64,000 bases of DNA from Pseudanabaena sp. SR411 (GCF_002251945.1 NZ_NDHW01000132.1:1-64000); one strand, 5' to 3'. Shown: positions 24,647-34,981, counted from the stretch's first letter. Translations and numbers: made by a program. Notes: generated from the sequence alone by a model not told the origin.

Positions 24647-26812
24647 CTAAGGCGAATTAACTACTGAGATCGCCACCGCACAGGCTTTTAACTCTGGTTG
24701 CTTTGAGTCTGGACAGGCTTCAGGATGCGTGAGGGCATTCGCCTCCGCGTTATCTGCCCAGAGAGTTCCCCAATGCATTGGTACAAATAATACGCCTCTA
24801 GCGATCGCCTCAGTTACCAGCGCAGGAAATTTGGAAGAACCACGACGCGATCGCACTTCCACTAGATCGCCGTTATTAATGCCAAACTTGTTGGCATCCT
24901 TGGGATGAATTTCGATAAAGGGATTGGGATGCATCTGACGGATTTTGTCAATGCGACCTGTGCGAGTTTGCGTATGCCAATGCCCGTATAGCCTACCAGT
25001 GGTGAGAATAAATGGATACTGCTCATCAGGAATTTCAAACACACCTTGGGAATGATAAGCGCCAAATTTTGCCTTGCGATCGCTCGTATGGAATTGCAAA
25101 TCAGTATAGAGACGCTTGTGATGATTTTCGTCTTGTTCAGGATTTTGATCGGAACTATTCCATTGCATCGCCCCCAGTTTAGCTAGCTTTGCATGGCTGA
25201 TACCTGTCATATCACAGGGGCGATCGCGAGTGATCTGCACAAACTCGGCATGAACATCAGCAGAAGTTTGAAATTGGAATTTGTCAGCAAATCCAAGTCT
25301 GCGACCGACTTCAGCAAAAATTGCCCAATCATCACGGGCTTCTCCTAGTGGGAGCTGAAAGGCTTGGCAGAGAGTGACACAGCGCTCAGAATTAGTCATT
25401 GTGCCAGTCTTTTCACTCCATTGCGTAGCGGGAAGGAGAATATGAGCAAAAGCCGAGGTTTCAATTGGATAATATGCATCTTGATAAACGGTGAAAGGCG
25501 ATCGCCTTAGCGCCGCTTTTGTTCTCACCAGATCAGGAAAACTAACGGCGGGATTTGTCGCCGCAATCCAGAGAAAATCTACTTCACCAGATTCTAAGCC
25601 GCGAATCATATCCCAAGCCGTACGCCCGACTTGGGCAGAAATTTGTCCAGAGGGTAAATCCCAAAATGTTTCTAATTCAGCTCGGTGTTGAGGATTAGTA
25701 ACAAATCTATACCCAGGCAGTAAATGCGCTAAGCCCCCTGCTTCTCTGCCTCCCATCGCATTGGGTTGACCAGTCAATGAGAAGGGACCAGAGCCAGCTT
25801 TGCCAATTTGAGCCGTTAGTAAATGCAAATTAATGATGCATTGGACTTTGGCTGTACCTTGAGTGGATTGATTGACTCCCATTGACCAAATGGAGAGAAC
25901 TCGTGACGATTCCGCCCAATATTTTGCGGCTAGTTCCAAATCGTCAACATTAATGCCACAGCGCCGCGCCACAAATTCAGGTGTATAGAGTTGGGTGATT
26001 TCCGCAAATTCGGCAAATCCATTAGTGTGTTGCTCGATAAATTGGCGATCGCATTTTCCCCATTGCAATAACAAATGAGCGATACCATTTAATAAATCAA
26101 TATCTGTCCCTGGTTGAATCGCTAAATGTAAGTCCGCAGCTTCAGCAGTTTGGGTACGACGCGGATCGACGACGACTAGTTTTACATAGGAATTCTTTTT
26201 ATGATGACGACGGAAGCGATTGAAAATAATCGGATGACATTCGGCGGTATTTGTGCCAATCGCGAATAAACAATCGGTAATATCTAAATCTTCATAGCAA
26301 CAGGGCGGTCCATCGGAGCCAAAACTTTTGGCATAGCCCGAAACTGCCGACGACATACAAAGCCGCGAATTAGCATCAAAATTATTGGTTCCCAAACAGC
26401 CTTTAAACAGTTTCTGAGCCGTGTAATAATCCTCAGTTTGAAATTGTCCCGAACCATACATACAGAGAGCATCTGCACCCTTGGTCGCGATTACCTGCTG
26501 CATCCGTGTGACGATCGCATCGAGAGCTTCATCCCAACTGACTTGGCGAAATTCATCATCAAGGCGATCGCGCATCATGGGATGCAATAGCCGATCTTTT
26601 TGAATGGATTCGGCAATCGTTGCACCTTTGACGCAGACCATACCTTGACTGGAGGGATGACTGCGATCGCCTCTAACTTTGAAGCGATCGGGAAATTTGA
26701 CTGTTGGTTGATTAGTTGTTTCCACAATTTCCAAACCGCAACCAACACCACAATAAGGACAGAGGGTTTTGACGATTTGGGGTGTGGTTGAGGCAGGAAT
26801 AGGTGCAGACAT
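24647..26812 (-). CDS. narB: Assimilatory nitrate reductase (ferredoxin-dependent)
   Basis: This 721-residue molybdopterin enzyme reduces nitrate to nitrite with electrons from ferredoxin. The N-terminal 4Fe-4S ligands are visible (C18, C21, C25 in [11 protein letters not shown], then GMVCVKG). The Mo-bis-MGD core follows ([54 protein letters not shown]), and the C-terminal molydopterin dinucleotide-binding domain has [18 protein letters not shown]. It is cytosolic with no signal peptide, as expected for the assimilatory type. Last gene of the nitrate operon, 14 nt after nrtC. Confidence 0.96.
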   Translation of the reverse strand: MSAPIPASTTPQIVKTLCPYCGVGCGLEIVETTNQPTVKFPDRFKVRGDRSHPSSQGMVCVKGATIAESIQKDRLLHPMMRDRLDDEFRQVSWDEALDAIVTRMQQVIATKGADALCMYGSGQFQTEDYYTAQKLFKGCLGTNNFDANSRLCMSSAVSGYAKSFGSDGPPCCYEDLDITDCLFAIGTNTAECHPIIFNRFRRHHKKNSYVKLVVVDPRRTQTAEAADLHLAIQPGTDIDLLNGIAHLLLQWGKCDRQFIEQHTNGFAEFAEITQLYTPEFVARRCGINVDDLELAAKYWAESSRVLSIWSMGVNQSTQGTAKVQCIINLHLLTAQIGKAGSGPFSLTGQPNAMGGREAGGLAHLLPGYRFVTNPQHRAELETFWDLPSGQISAQVGRTAWDMIRGLESGEVDFLWIAATNPAVSFPDLVRTKAALRRSPFTVYQDAYYPIETSAFAHILLPATQWSEKTGTMTNSERCVTLCQAFQLPLGEARDDWAIFAEVGRRLGFADKFQFQTSADVHAEFVQITRDRPCDMTGISHAKLAKLGAMQWNSSDQNPEQDENHHKRLYTDLQFHTSDRKAKFGAYHSQGVFEIPDEQYPFILTTGRLYGHWHTQTRTGRIDKIRQMHPNPFIEIHPKDANKFGINNGDLVEVRSRRGSSKFPALVTEAIARGVLFVPMHWGTLWADNAEANALTHPEACPDSKQPELKACAVAISVVNSP

Positions 26813-26826
26813 AGACGGTTATTGAG

Positions 26827-28845
26827 CTATTGGCGAACAGCTACTTTTTTGGAGGCAAAACCTTTAACAGGATCAAAATAGCTAGTTTCAGTAAATTTTG
26901 AGTATGGCATAGAGTGCAATGCTGCGATCGGATCATTAGGATCAAACACGGAACCATCGGCTAAAACAATTGGCGATTTGTCTTCTTCGATAATGGGAAT
27001 CTCTAGCTCCTTCGCAGCTTGCTGATAAACACTCGTGGCAAGCAAGTTATAGATAACTTCTGCATGATTTTCTGGAAAATTGACTAATCCCCAACGCGCC
27101 ATTTGCGCCAGCACCCATAACTGCTCTTTTCGTGATGGCATATTACCAACCCCAAATTGACAGAAATCTTGCTCATACTTCGCTTCCATCGTATTGATGC
27201 GATAGGGACCTGCAAAGCCTGGACGAATGTATACAGGATCAAGATTGAGGTATTTAGGGCTTGCCAAAGTCAACACCACCTCATCACGATTTGCCAATGG
27301 CTCACAGAACTGTGATGCTTCCAATAGAGCCTTGACTAGCTCTAAATGGGTATTGGGATATTGTTCCGCCCAATCTTTCCGAACACCTAATACTTTCTCT
27401 GGATGTCCGCGCCAAATATCGAGATCTGTCGCCACCACAAAGCCAACATTACTGTTGACTGCGCGAACGTTCCAAGGCTCGCCCACACAGTAACCGATGA
27501 TATTATTTGCCATCAAGTTAGAAACCATTTGTGGAGGTGGAATCACGATGACATCCACATCTTGATCAGGTTGAATACCACCACTAGCTAGCCAATGCCG
27601 CAGTAGCAAGTTATGCATTGAGGCATGATGTACCATTCCCATCGCAGGATTGTACGCATCAGCAAATTTATCCACATAGGCTTTTAGGGAAGCGAGATCA
27701 TGTACGCCCTCATCATGGAGCCTATTGCTGAGGGTAATCGCATTGCCATTGCGACTCAAGGTTAAAGAAGTAACTACGGGGACGGGAATCTTGTTACCCA
27801 TGCCTAGACTAATAGCAAGGGGCATTCCTGTAACCATTTGGGCAGCATCGAGACGACCATCGCGAATTCCCTCAGCGAGATCATTCCAGCTATTTTCTTT
27901 GGAGAGAGTAACATCTAGCCCATATTTGGCAAACAATCCTTTCTCTTGAGCGATCGCAAAGGGAGCGCAATCGGTGAGAGGAATATAGCCAATCGTGAGA
28001 TTAGTCTTCTCAATACTACCAAGACTAATTGCTGCATTACTCTTGTTCTTAGCCCGTTCAAGTTTGATCTGTTTCTGGCGATCCAGAAAATTAACAACTT
28101 CACCTCTCAGTCGATAGTAATTAGGATGATTAACTGCTTCTAGACGTTTGCGAGGATGCGGCAAATCAACGGTGAGAACTTGTCCGATTTTTGCTTCTGG
28201 CCCGTTGGTCATCATGATAATGCGATCGCTTAGCAGCAGAGCCTCATCCACATCATGGGTAATCATTACTGCCGAAATTTTGCTTTCATCGCAAATATGC
28301 ATTAACTTTTCTTGTAAGCGCCCTCTGGTCAAAGCATCCAAAGCCCCAAAAGGTTCATCTAACAAAAGAATTTTCGGCTTAATCGCCAAAGCACGGGCAA
28401 TCCCCACCCGCTGTTTCATCCCACCTGAAATCTCACGAGGATATTTATCAGCAGCATGACTTAAGCCAACTAAATCAATATGTTCTTGGATAATGCGATC
28501 GCGTTCTTGTTTCGATTGATCTCTTAACACCCGATTGACGGCTAGCCCAATATTTTGACGCACCGTTAGCCAAGGCAATAGCGAATGGTTTTGGAACACC
28601 AACATGCGATCGGGCCCTGGCTCGCTAACTTCCCTACCTTCTAAAACAATCCCGCCAGCACTGGCTTTGTCCAAGCCAGACAAAATATTCAAAACCGTGG
28701 ATTTACCACAACCAGAATGTCCAATAATCGAGACAAATTCACCTTCCTTCATCTCAAAATAAACATCTTTAACCGCCACATAGGGCTGTCCATTGTTGGT
28801 TTTGAAAGTACGAGTTACGTGGTCAATTTCTAGAAATTTAGACAT
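26827..28845 (-). CDS. nrtC: Nitrate/nitrite ABC transporter ATPase-substrate-binding fusion
   Basis: The N-terminal 260 residues of this 672-residue protein are an ABC ATPase: GHSGCGKST, signature ISGGMKQRVGIARAL, Walker B ILLLDEPFGALD. From about 285 to the end is an NrtA-like domain (IGYIPLTDCAPFAIAQEKGL, YCVGEPWNVRAV), the regulatory part through which ammonium inhibits nitrate uptake in Synechococcus. It works on the cytosolic face with NrtB and NrtD. It lies after nrtD, the reverse of the usual C-D order, and a 139-bp repeat-filled gap separates the two. Confidence 0.93.
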   Translation of the reverse strand: MSKFLEIDHVTRTFKTNNGQPYVAVKDVYFEMKEGEFVSIIGHSGCGKSTVLNILSGLDKASAGGIVLEGREVSEPGPDRMLVFQNHSLLPWLTVRQNIGLAVNRVLRDQSKQERDRIIQEHIDLVGLSHAADKYPREISGGMKQRVGIARALAIKPKILLLDEPFGALDALTRGRLQEKLMHICDESKISAVMITHDVDEALLLSDRIIMMTNGPEAKIGQVLTVDLPHPRKRLEAVNHPNYYRLRGEVVNFLDRQKQIKLERAKNKSNAAISLGSIEKTNLTIGYIPLTDCAPFAIAQEKGLFAKYGLDVTLSKENSWNDLAEGIRDGRLDAAQMVTGMPLAISLGMGNKIPVPVVTSLTLSRNGNAITLSNRLHDEGVHDLASLKAYVDKFADAYNPAMGMVHHASMHNLLLRHWLASGGIQPDQDVDVIVIPPPQMVSNLMANNIIGYCVGEPWNVRAVNSNVGFVVATDLDIWRGHPEKVLGVRKDWAEQYPNTHLELVKALLEASQFCEPLANRDEVVLTLASPKYLNLDPVYIRPGFAGPYRINTMEAKYEQDFCQFGVGNMPSRKEQLWVLAQMARWGLVNFPENHAEVIYNLLATSVYQQAAKELEIPIIEEDKSPIVLADGSVFDPNDPIAALHSMPYSKFTETSYFDPVKGFASKKVAVRQ

Positions 28846-28858
28846 GGTGGTTTGTTGG

Positions 28859-28984
28859 TAAGTTACGAATTATTAATTACGAATTGAGAATTAGGAATTA
28901 CGGATTGAGCGTTACCATTTAGCAATTAAGGAATTATGAACTATTAACTTGATAACTCGTAATTCCTAATTCCTAATTCGTAAT
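28859..28984. repeat. AATTACG/AATTCCT short repeats between nrtD and nrtC
   Basis: Degenerate heptamer-type units (AATTACG, AATTAGG and complements AATTCCT, AATTCGT) form a long imperfect palindrome, as in the short tandem repeats of filamentous cyanobacteria. A gene junction in an operon is an unusual place for them. Confidence 0.7.
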
Positions 28985-29821
28985 TTAATCAGCTTCATCA
29001 GCTAGGGCAAAACGGTTATACAAAAATTCGAGAATATAGTTACGGAGAGTGTAATAGCGTGGATCATCGGCGATCGCTTTGCGATTACGGGGACGGGCAA
29101 AGGGAACATCAATGATTTCGGCTACGTTGGCGGCGGGTCCATTGCTCATCATCACAATGCGATCGGCTAGAAATAACGCTTCATCGATTTCATGGGTGAT
29201 CATCAGCGCCGTTACCCTATGTTCGCGCCAGATTGCAAGTAATTCTTCTTGAAGTTCTTCGCGAGTCATCACATCTAAGGCTCCAAAGGGTTCATCAAGG
29301 ATGAGAACCTCAGGACGAATTGACAAAGCACGGGCGATCGAGACTCTCTGACGCATTCCTCCAGAGAGTTGCTTTGGTTTTTTGTGCATTGCTTCTGTCA
29401 AGCCCACCATCTCCAGACTGTTTTTGGCAATCTTGATTTTCTCTTCCTTGGACTTATCTGTATAAACTTGCTTGACGGCAAGATAAACATTCTCAAAGGC
29501 AGTCATCCAAGGTAATAGGGAATAGTTTTGGAATACCACCATGCGATCGGGACCTGGACGCAGGATCGGCTTTGATCGCAAACAAATTTCGCCAGCAGTA
29601 GGTCGATTAAACCCTGCCACCATATTCAGGAGCGTTGACTTGCCACAGCCAGAGTGACCAATCACACAAATAAACTCACCTTCATAGACTGTGAGATTAA
29701 CATCCTGCAATACCGTGTAGGGACCACGAGGAGTTGGATAGACTTTGGAAACACCATCAATAACTAGAAATGGATCTTGATGGTGTTTCTGATCGTTGTC
29801 GGTAATATCTAGTGTCTGCAT
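28985..29821 (-). CDS. nrtD: Nitrate/nitrite ABC transporter ATPase
   Basis: This 278-residue stand-alone ATPase has GHSGCGKST, LSGGMRQRVSIARAL, LILDEPFGALD and the H-loop LMITHEIDEALFLAD. The NrtD-type C-terminal extension ends YYTLRNYILEFLYNRFA. It pairs with the NrtC ATPase domain in one transporter. It follows nrtB after a 148-bp gap that also contains short repeats (AGCTTTTGGCTGTTAGCTTT type at about 29838-29957). Placement before nrtC is a local rearrangement compared with nrtABCD elsewhere. Confidence 0.93.
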   Translation of the reverse strand: MQTLDITDNDQKHHQDPFLVIDGVSKVYPTPRGPYTVLQDVNLTVYEGEFICVIGHSGCGKSTLLNMVAGFNRPTAGEICLRSKPILRPGPDRMVVFQNYSLLPWMTAFENVYLAVKQVYTDKSKEEKIKIAKNSLEMVGLTEAMHKKPKQLSGGMRQRVSIARALSIRPEVLILDEPFGALDVMTREELQEELLAIWREHRVTALMITHEIDEALFLADRIVMMSNGPAANVAEIIDVPFARPRNRKAIADDPRYYTLRNYILEFLYNRFALADEAD

Positions 29822-29969
29822 AGGGAATTTGATGAGTGAAAAGGGTTTTAGCTTTTGGCTGTTAGCTTTTGGCTATTTAACAAGGTAAATAAAGGCTAGT
29901 TTTTTGGTTTAGATGTATCCAAAATCTTTGATAGCTAAAAGCTATTAGCTTTTAGCTTCTACCCAAAAT

Positions 29970-30899
29970 CTAAGAATCAGACTGAACCGTAAACTTGCTA
30001 ATGTAATAGATCAATTTGTCTAATAGGAAACCAACTACACCAATATAAAACAGAGCAAGAATCAGTTCGCTGCTTTTTTGGCTGTTGTAGCTGTCCCAAA
30101 TAAAGAAGCCAATACCAACACCACCTGTCAACATTTCCGCAGCTACGATCGCTAGCCATGATAGACCAACGGCAATACGCAATCCTGTGAAAATGTAAGG
30201 AGCCGCCGATGGCATCAGAATGGTAATGAAGTAATCGACTTTACTGAGGCGCAGGACTCTAGACACGTTGCGATAATCTTGAGGAACCTGCTGTACACCA
30301 ACAGCCGTATTCATCAAGATTGGCCAGATCGAAGTTACAAAAATTACGAATAGCGCGGCTGCCTCGGTAACATCTAAGCCGACAGTTTTTAGAGATTCAT
30401 TGACACCTTGGAATGCTGACATGGCGATCGGTAGCCATGCAAGGGGTGGGATTGTCCGTAAAACTTGGAAAATGGGGTCAAAGGCTCGATATAAAAAGGC
30501 ATTTGTACCGATCGCAATGCCAAGAGAAATACCAATAATTGCTGAGGCGGTATAGCCAACTGCCACACGGCGCAAGCTAGTCATCGTTTTTACGCCTAAG
30601 CCTTGCTCAATGGTGACCTTTTCCTTGAGAGCTTGACGCGCAGGGCTATCAATTTTTTCTTTCTCATTGACATCAAAGTAGTTGCGATCAAAAAATGGAT
30701 GCCAGATATACTGCTGTGTCTCTTGCCAAACCTTGGTCGGTGGTGGCAAAGGTGGCTTAGCTCCAGAGCAGAGAATTTGCCAGATACCTAATAGAAATAT
30801 TAGGGCGATCGCTGGAGGAATAATATATTTTGCTTGTTGCTGAAACCATTCACCAATCTTGTTAGAGGTAAATTTAGAACTTAAGCTTCCTGCCGCCAT
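29970..30899 (-). CDS. nrtB: Nitrate/nitrite ABC transporter permease
   Basis: This 309-residue inner-membrane permease has about six helices. The ABC coupling motif is in the cytoplasmic loop (FRTIPPLAWLPIAMSAF; AAEMLTGGVGIGFFIWDSY). IWPILMNTAVGVQQVPQDYRNVSRVLRLS is highly conserved among NrtB, CmpB and CynB proteins, so the nitrate assignment rests on the operon (nirA, narB, NrtA type). The N-terminal 100 residues include a soluble insert (HPFFDRNYFDVNEKEKID). It forms the channel for NrtC and NrtD. Confidence 0.93.
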   Translation of the reverse strand: MAAGSLSSKFTSNKIGEWFQQQAKYIIPPAIALIFLLGIWQILCSGAKPPLPPPTKVWQETQQYIWHPFFDRNYFDVNEKEKIDSPARQALKEKVTIEQGLGVKTMTSLRRVAVGYTASAIIGISLGIAIGTNAFLYRAFDPIFQVLRTIPPLAWLPIAMSAFQGVNESLKTVGLDVTEAAALFVIFVTSIWPILMNTAVGVQQVPQDYRNVSRVLRLSKVDYFITILMPSAAPYIFTGLRIAVGLSWLAIVAAEMLTGGVGIGFFIWDSYNSQKSSELILALFYIGVVGFLLDKLIYYISKFTVQSDS

Positions 30900-31003
30900 T
30901 TTGGTTATTTCCTAGATGCTAATTTGAGGACTAAAGATGAATCGTTGAAATGATCACAAGGGGCTTAAGCCCCTTGTTAAAACTGTTGAGTTAGAGATAA
31001 TCC

Positions 31004-32341
31004 TTAAGCCTTCTTGATTTTGAGACCTTCTAAATAAGCCTTAGGATTTTCAGGATCAAACTTCACACCATCAAAGAAGGTTTCAATACCGCGAGAAGTA
31101 CTCTTAGGAATATCTGCTTCCTTGCCAATCATTTTCGCGGCTTCTTTCCACAGGTCTTCACGGTTTACCTTGTCAACCATTGCCTTAGCATCGGTACTAG
31201 CATCGAAATATCCCCAACGCATGTCTTCAGTCACAAACCAAAGGTCATGGCTCTTAAATGGATAGGAAGCGCTATCTTTCCAGAATTTCATCGATAGGTC
31301 AAGATTGTCAATGGTTCTACCATCACCGTAGTCAACCTTGCCCTGTTGTCTACCCAAAATTTCGGCGGCAGGGACTTTAAACCACTTATCAGCACCGACG
31401 ATTTTGCACATCTCTTCCTTATTGGCTGGATCTTCGCACCATACCTGAGCTTCGAGAACACCTGCCAATAAAGCCTTCGCCGCCTTAGGATTCTTGTCTA
31501 CCCAGTCAGCACGGAGGGAAAATGCTTTTTCGGGGTGATCTTTCCAAAGTTCACCTGTAATGAGGGCAGTGTAACCAGAGTTTTGGGCAACTAGACGCGC
31601 ATTCCAAGGCTCACCCACGCAAAAAGCCTGCATATTTCCTGCCTTCATATTGGCAACCATTTGTGGTGGTGGCACAACGATTGTGGAAACATCTTTATCG
31701 GGGTCAACGCCATTAGCAGATAGCCAGTAGCGCATCCAGAGGTCATGGGTTCCACCAGGGAAAGTTACTGCACATTTAATGTCTTTCCCACCAGCTTTGA
31801 TTTTGGCAAAACTTTCTTTAAGAGATTCGCTCTTCAAAGCAATCTTGGCATCTTTAAAGTCGTTGGCGATGGAAATCGCTTGTCCATTGGTATTAAGTCT
31901 TGCCAAAATGTACATTGGCACTTTATTGCCATTGGTAATCTTCCCTTCGGAGATTAAGTATGGCATGGGGCTTAAGATGTGAGCGCCATCAATGCCACCT
32001 GCATCAGAGCCAAGCACAATATTGTCGCGGGTAGTTCCCCAAGAAGCTTGTTTAAGAACTTCGACATCTTTCATACCATATTTTGCGAAGAAGCCTTTTT
32101 CCAATGCAATGATTAGAGGTGAAGCATCAGTAAGCGCAATAAATCCTAGTTTCGCCTTGGTAACTTCAGGTGCATCAGCGGCATTGACTGGAGCAGCAGT
32201 AGTAGCGGTAGCGGTGGGACTAGCGGCTGTTGTCGTTGTAGCCGTAGGAGTTTCAGTGCTAGTACAAGCATTAAGGGCGATCGCACCTACAGTAGAAAGT
32301 CCTGCGGTGGTTAAAAATTTGCGACGAGAGAATGTACTCAT
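31004..32341 (-). CDS. nrtA: Nitrate/nitrite-binding lipoprotein
   Basis: This 445-residue periplasmic binding protein has a twin-arginine-like leader (SRRKFLTTAGLSTVGAIAL) and lipobox LNAC, then an Ala/Thr-rich spacer. The ligand domain has the NrtA rather than the CmpA form: AFCVGEPWNARLV and HPEKAFSLRADWV, where the Lys after HPE is the residue reported to contact nitrate. The C-terminal STSRGIETFFDGVKFDPENP is common to the family. It lies directly after nirA and before nrtB. Compare cmpA at 53971, its paralogue with HPEE. Confidence 0.95.
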   Translation of the reverse strand: MSTFSRRKFLTTAGLSTVGAIALNACTSTETPTATTTTAASPTATATTAAPVNAADAPEVTKAKLGFIALTDASPLIIALEKGFFAKYGMKDVEVLKQASWGTTRDNIVLGSDAGGIDGAHILSPMPYLISEGKITNGNKVPMYILARLNTNGQAISIANDFKDAKIALKSESLKESFAKIKAGGKDIKCAVTFPGGTHDLWMRYWLSANGVDPDKDVSTIVVPPPQMVANMKAGNMQAFCVGEPWNARLVAQNSGYTALITGELWKDHPEKAFSLRADWVDKNPKAAKALLAGVLEAQVWCEDPANKEEMCKIVGADKWFKVPAAEILGRQQGKVDYGDGRTIDNLDLSMKFWKDSASYPFKSHDLWFVTEDMRWGYFDASTDAKAMVDKVNREDLWKEAAKMIGKEADIPKSTSRGIETFFDGVKFDPENPKAYLEGLKIKKA

Positions 32342-32401
32342 TGGTATCCTTGATTAAATTGTTGAATTAAATTTTCTGAATTGCTTGTTAACTAGTCAAA
32401 A

Positions 32402-33973
32402 TTAATTGACCGAAACAAGTTCTGCTGATGAAGTAGCGATCGCCACATTGGTAGATGTAGTTCTCGGAATAGCGCCAAAGCGTTCCACTAAAAGTTTGCC
32501 AACTACTTCGCGCAAGTCCTCACAGGGAACCTTCTCCATTACGCAAGTGCCTAGATGAGCATCTTTGCCGACAGTGCCGCCCATATATATGTCCACACCA
32601 TCGACAACCTTGCCATCTTTGCGAGCCTTACAGCCAGTGAAGCCGATATCAGCAACCTGTGGCTGAGCACAAGAGTTCGGACAGCCGCTCCAATGAATAC
32701 GAACTACTTTCTTGAGTTCGTAATCTTCAGCAAGCTGCTTAGTAAGCGCGAGAGAACGGTTTTTGGTCTCAACGATCGCCACAGGACAGAACTGATTACC
32801 CGTGCAGGAAACCAGTCCGCGCATGAGGTTGTCTGGATCAACGGGGAACTTCTGAAGTAGAGGTTCTTGCAGCAGCTCAGTTACGTTTGCATCACTAACA
32901 TGGGTAATGATTAGATTCTGCTCAACGGTAAGACGCATATCGCCATTACCGTAAGTTTCAGCAAGACGCGCAAATTCATACATATCAGGCGCATACATCC
33001 GACCTACAGGAATTTGCAGCCCAACGTAATTTAATCCCGCTTGTTTTTGCTTATGGACACCGATATGATCGCGCTTTTCCCATTCAATTTCGTCCTTAGC
33101 GGCGGCGGCGGCTAAAGGCTTGCCCATTTGCTTCTCGACTTCCATGCGGAATTTCTCAATTCCCCACTCATCGATTAAATACATCAGGCGAGATTTTTGG
33201 CGGCTATCACGCAGTCCATTGTCCCGAAACACAATTAGCAACGCCTCGCAAAGAGCCACTACATCTTCAGGAGCAACCCAAACATTTAGAGGAATTGCAG
33301 CAGCGATTCGCTTGGCTGAGAAGAAACCACCAACCAAAACATTAAATCCAAAGGTTTCTTTAGATTCTTCTTTAAAAGCGGGGACAAAGGCTAAATCGTT
33401 GATTTCGGCATGGGTGGAGTTATCACGACAACCCGCGATCGCAATATTAAACTTGCGAGGTAAGTTCGTAAAGGCAGGATTACCTTCTCCGTTATTAGTA
33501 AGTAAATTTTGAACTTGGATAGCTAACTCGCGAGTGTCGTAAAGCTCGTTGGCATCAATACCCGCCACAGGTGAACCTGTAATATTACGGATGTTATCCA
33601 TCGCTGACTGCACGCTAGTCAGACCAACTGATCGGAACTTATCGAACATTTCAGGAACATCTTCGAGCAGAATACCGCGCATCTGAATATTCTGGCGGGT
33701 GGTGATGTCCGCAACACCATGCTCACCACACTTTTCGACTACCGAAGCCAGAACGCGCATCTGATCACTACTCAGTAATCCATTGGGAATTCGCATTCTG
33801 ACCATAAATCGACCAGGAGTACTTTTGCGAAAGAATACACCTAACCATTTCAAGCGATGTTGCAAATCGTCATCGTCGATCGCTTCCCAACCAATTTCGG
33901 CAAAGCGCGCAATCTCGGCTTTGATCGCCAAACCATCTTTCGCTGCTTTAAGGGCTTCAATTTTGTTTGCCAT
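32402..33973 (-). CDS. nirA: Ferredoxin-nitrite reductase
   Basis: This 523-residue cytosolic siroheme/4Fe-4S enzyme reduces nitrite to ammonium with six electrons from ferredoxin. The cofactor cysteines are intact: SCTGNQFC (C-x5-C) and SGCPNSC (C-x3-C). The two nitrite/sulfite-reductase ferredoxin-like half domains and NirA-type TRQNIQMRGI and LTVEQNLIITHV segments are present. First gene of the operon, about 110 nt downstream of a consensus NtcA-dependent promoter. Confidence 0.96.
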   Translation of the reverse strand: MANKIEALKAAKDGLAIKAEIARFAEIGWEAIDDDDLQHRLKWLGVFFRKSTPGRFMVRMRIPNGLLSSDQMRVLASVVEKCGEHGVADITTRQNIQMRGILLEDVPEMFDKFRSVGLTSVQSAMDNIRNITGSPVAGIDANELYDTRELAIQVQNLLTNNGEGNPAFTNLPRKFNIAIAGCRDNSTHAEINDLAFVPAFKEESKETFGFNVLVGGFFSAKRIAAAIPLNVWVAPEDVVALCEALLIVFRDNGLRDSRQKSRLMYLIDEWGIEKFRMEVEKQMGKPLAAAAAKDEIEWEKRDHIGVHKQKQAGLNYVGLQIPVGRMYAPDMYEFARLAETYGNGDMRLTVEQNLIITHVSDANVTELLQEPLLQKFPVDPDNLMRGLVSCTGNQFCPVAIVETKNRSLALTKQLAEDYELKKVVRIHWSGCPNSCAQPQVADIGFTGCKARKDGKVVDGVDIYMGGTVGKDAHLGTCVMEKVPCEDLREVVGKLLVERFGAIPRTTSTNVAIATSSAELVSVN

Positions 33974-34083
33974 GTGATTTATCCTTGGCTCATACTTGGG
34001 AAGTCTAGGTTTAGCGATCGCTGAATATAGCGAAATCCTAAATTTCTAGTTCTCAAGCTCTATTTCGACTTTGTATAGGATTT

Positions 34084-34125
34084 ACACTACTTAACGTTTC
34101 GATCCCGATTCGTATAAGAAACTAC
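34084..34125 (-). promoter_or_regulatory. NtcA-activated promoter of the nitrate operon
   Basis: On the minus strand a perfect NtcA site GTA-N8-TAC (GTAGTTTCTTATAC, 34125-34112) is followed after exactly 22 nt by TAGTGT (34089-34084), fitting the -10 form TAN3T. This is the canonical class II NtcA promoter geometry, oriented toward nirA. Transcription should begin near 34077. It predicts activation by 2-oxoglutarate-bound NtcA under nitrogen limitation and repression by ammonium. Confidence 0.88.
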
Positions 34126-34196
34126 ATATTTTTAAACTTTATTTAATAATTGCAATAACTTAATGCATTAACCGCATAAGCGCTTGCGTTTTTTTA

Positions 34197-34229
34197 GATG
34201 AAAGGCGGCACATCGTGCCGCCTTTCATC
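34197..34229. terminator. Perfect hairpin between nirA promoter and rluB
   Basis: The stem GATGAAAGGCGGCAC / GTGCCGCCTTTCATC with a 3-nt loop is 15 nt upstream of the rluB-type start codon. With a T-run at 34190-34195 it could stop transcription leftward, or it is a dispersed palindrome. Confidence 0.5.
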
Positions 34230-34243
34230 CTATTATTTGTTTT

Positions 34244-34981
34244 ATGAGCGATCGCCTTCAAAAAATTCTGTCTAGACATGGTATAGCTTCCCGAAGAGAA
34301 GCAGAACAGATCATTTTGGCGGGACGAGTTGCGGTAAATGGAAAAACTATTACTGAATTAGGAACAAAAGCTGATCCTGAGCGCGATCGCATTGAAGTTG
34401 ATGGCAAGTTACTCCAAACTAAGGCTCCAGAATTTGTATATCTATTAATTAATAAGCCCACAGGTGTAGTCAGTACCTGCGATGATCCCCAAGGAAGAAA
34501 GACAGTTTTAGACCTTCTACCATCACAATATCAACATGTCTATCCAGTGGGAAGGCTGGACTATAACAGCAGTGGGGCTTTGATCTTGACTAACAATGGT
34601 GATTTTGCAAATTATCTAATGCATCCTCGCCATCATGTCGCCAAAACCTATGAAGTTTGGGTCAAAGATATTCCTGACCATCACATCATTCAACAATGGC
34701 AAGAGGGAATTATTCTTGACGATAAACTCACCCTCCCAGCGACTGTAAACATTCTGCAAATTGAAGAGAATAAATACCAAACTCCACGTACTCAATTGCA
34801 GATAATTTTGTCAGAAGGTCGTAACCGCCAAATTCGTCGGGTTGCCGAAAATTTAGGTCACCCTGTTCTAGCTCTACACCGTGTAGCGATCGCGACTATT
34901 GCCCTTGAAACTCTCAAATCAGGCGCTTATCGACTATTAGGCGATGATGAAATCAAGACATTATATCCAATCCAATCTTGA
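34244..34981 (+). CDS. rluB: RsuA/RluB-family 16S/23S rRNA pseudouridine synthase
   Basis: This 245-residue enzyme has an N-terminal S4 RNA-binding domain (LQKILSRHGIASRREAEQIILAGRVAVNG, 5-33) and a catalytic domain with the nucleophile motif GRLDYNSSGALILTNNGDF (Asp in GRLD) and EGRNRQIRRVAENLGHPV. It isomerises a uridine in rRNA. Family members RsuA, RluB, RluE and RluF are hard to separate by eye; RluB-like is the common cyanobacterial annotation. Monocistronic and divergent from the nitrate operon. Confidence 0.87.
   Translation: MSDRLQKILSRHGIASRREAEQIILAGRVAVNGKTITELGTKADPERDRIEVDGKLLQTKAPEFVYLLINKPTGVVSTCDDPQGRKTVLDLLPSQYQHVYPVGRLDYNSSGALILTNNGDFANYLMHPRHHVAKTYEVWVKDIPDHHIIQQWQEGIILDDKLTLPATVNILQIEENKYQTPRTQLQIILSEGRNRQIRRVAENLGHPVLALHRVAIATIALETLKSGAYRLLGDDEIKTLYPIQS

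Noticed and set aside
28859-29957. CRISPR array in the short repeats around nrtD
   Set aside because: The units are degenerate heptamer-type repeats with no constant repeat/spacer spacing, and no cas gene is near.
34075-34092. A second NtcA site near the nirA start
   Set aside because: GTAAATCCTATAC has seven, not eight, bases between GTA and TAC, and it overlaps the -10 region of the better site.
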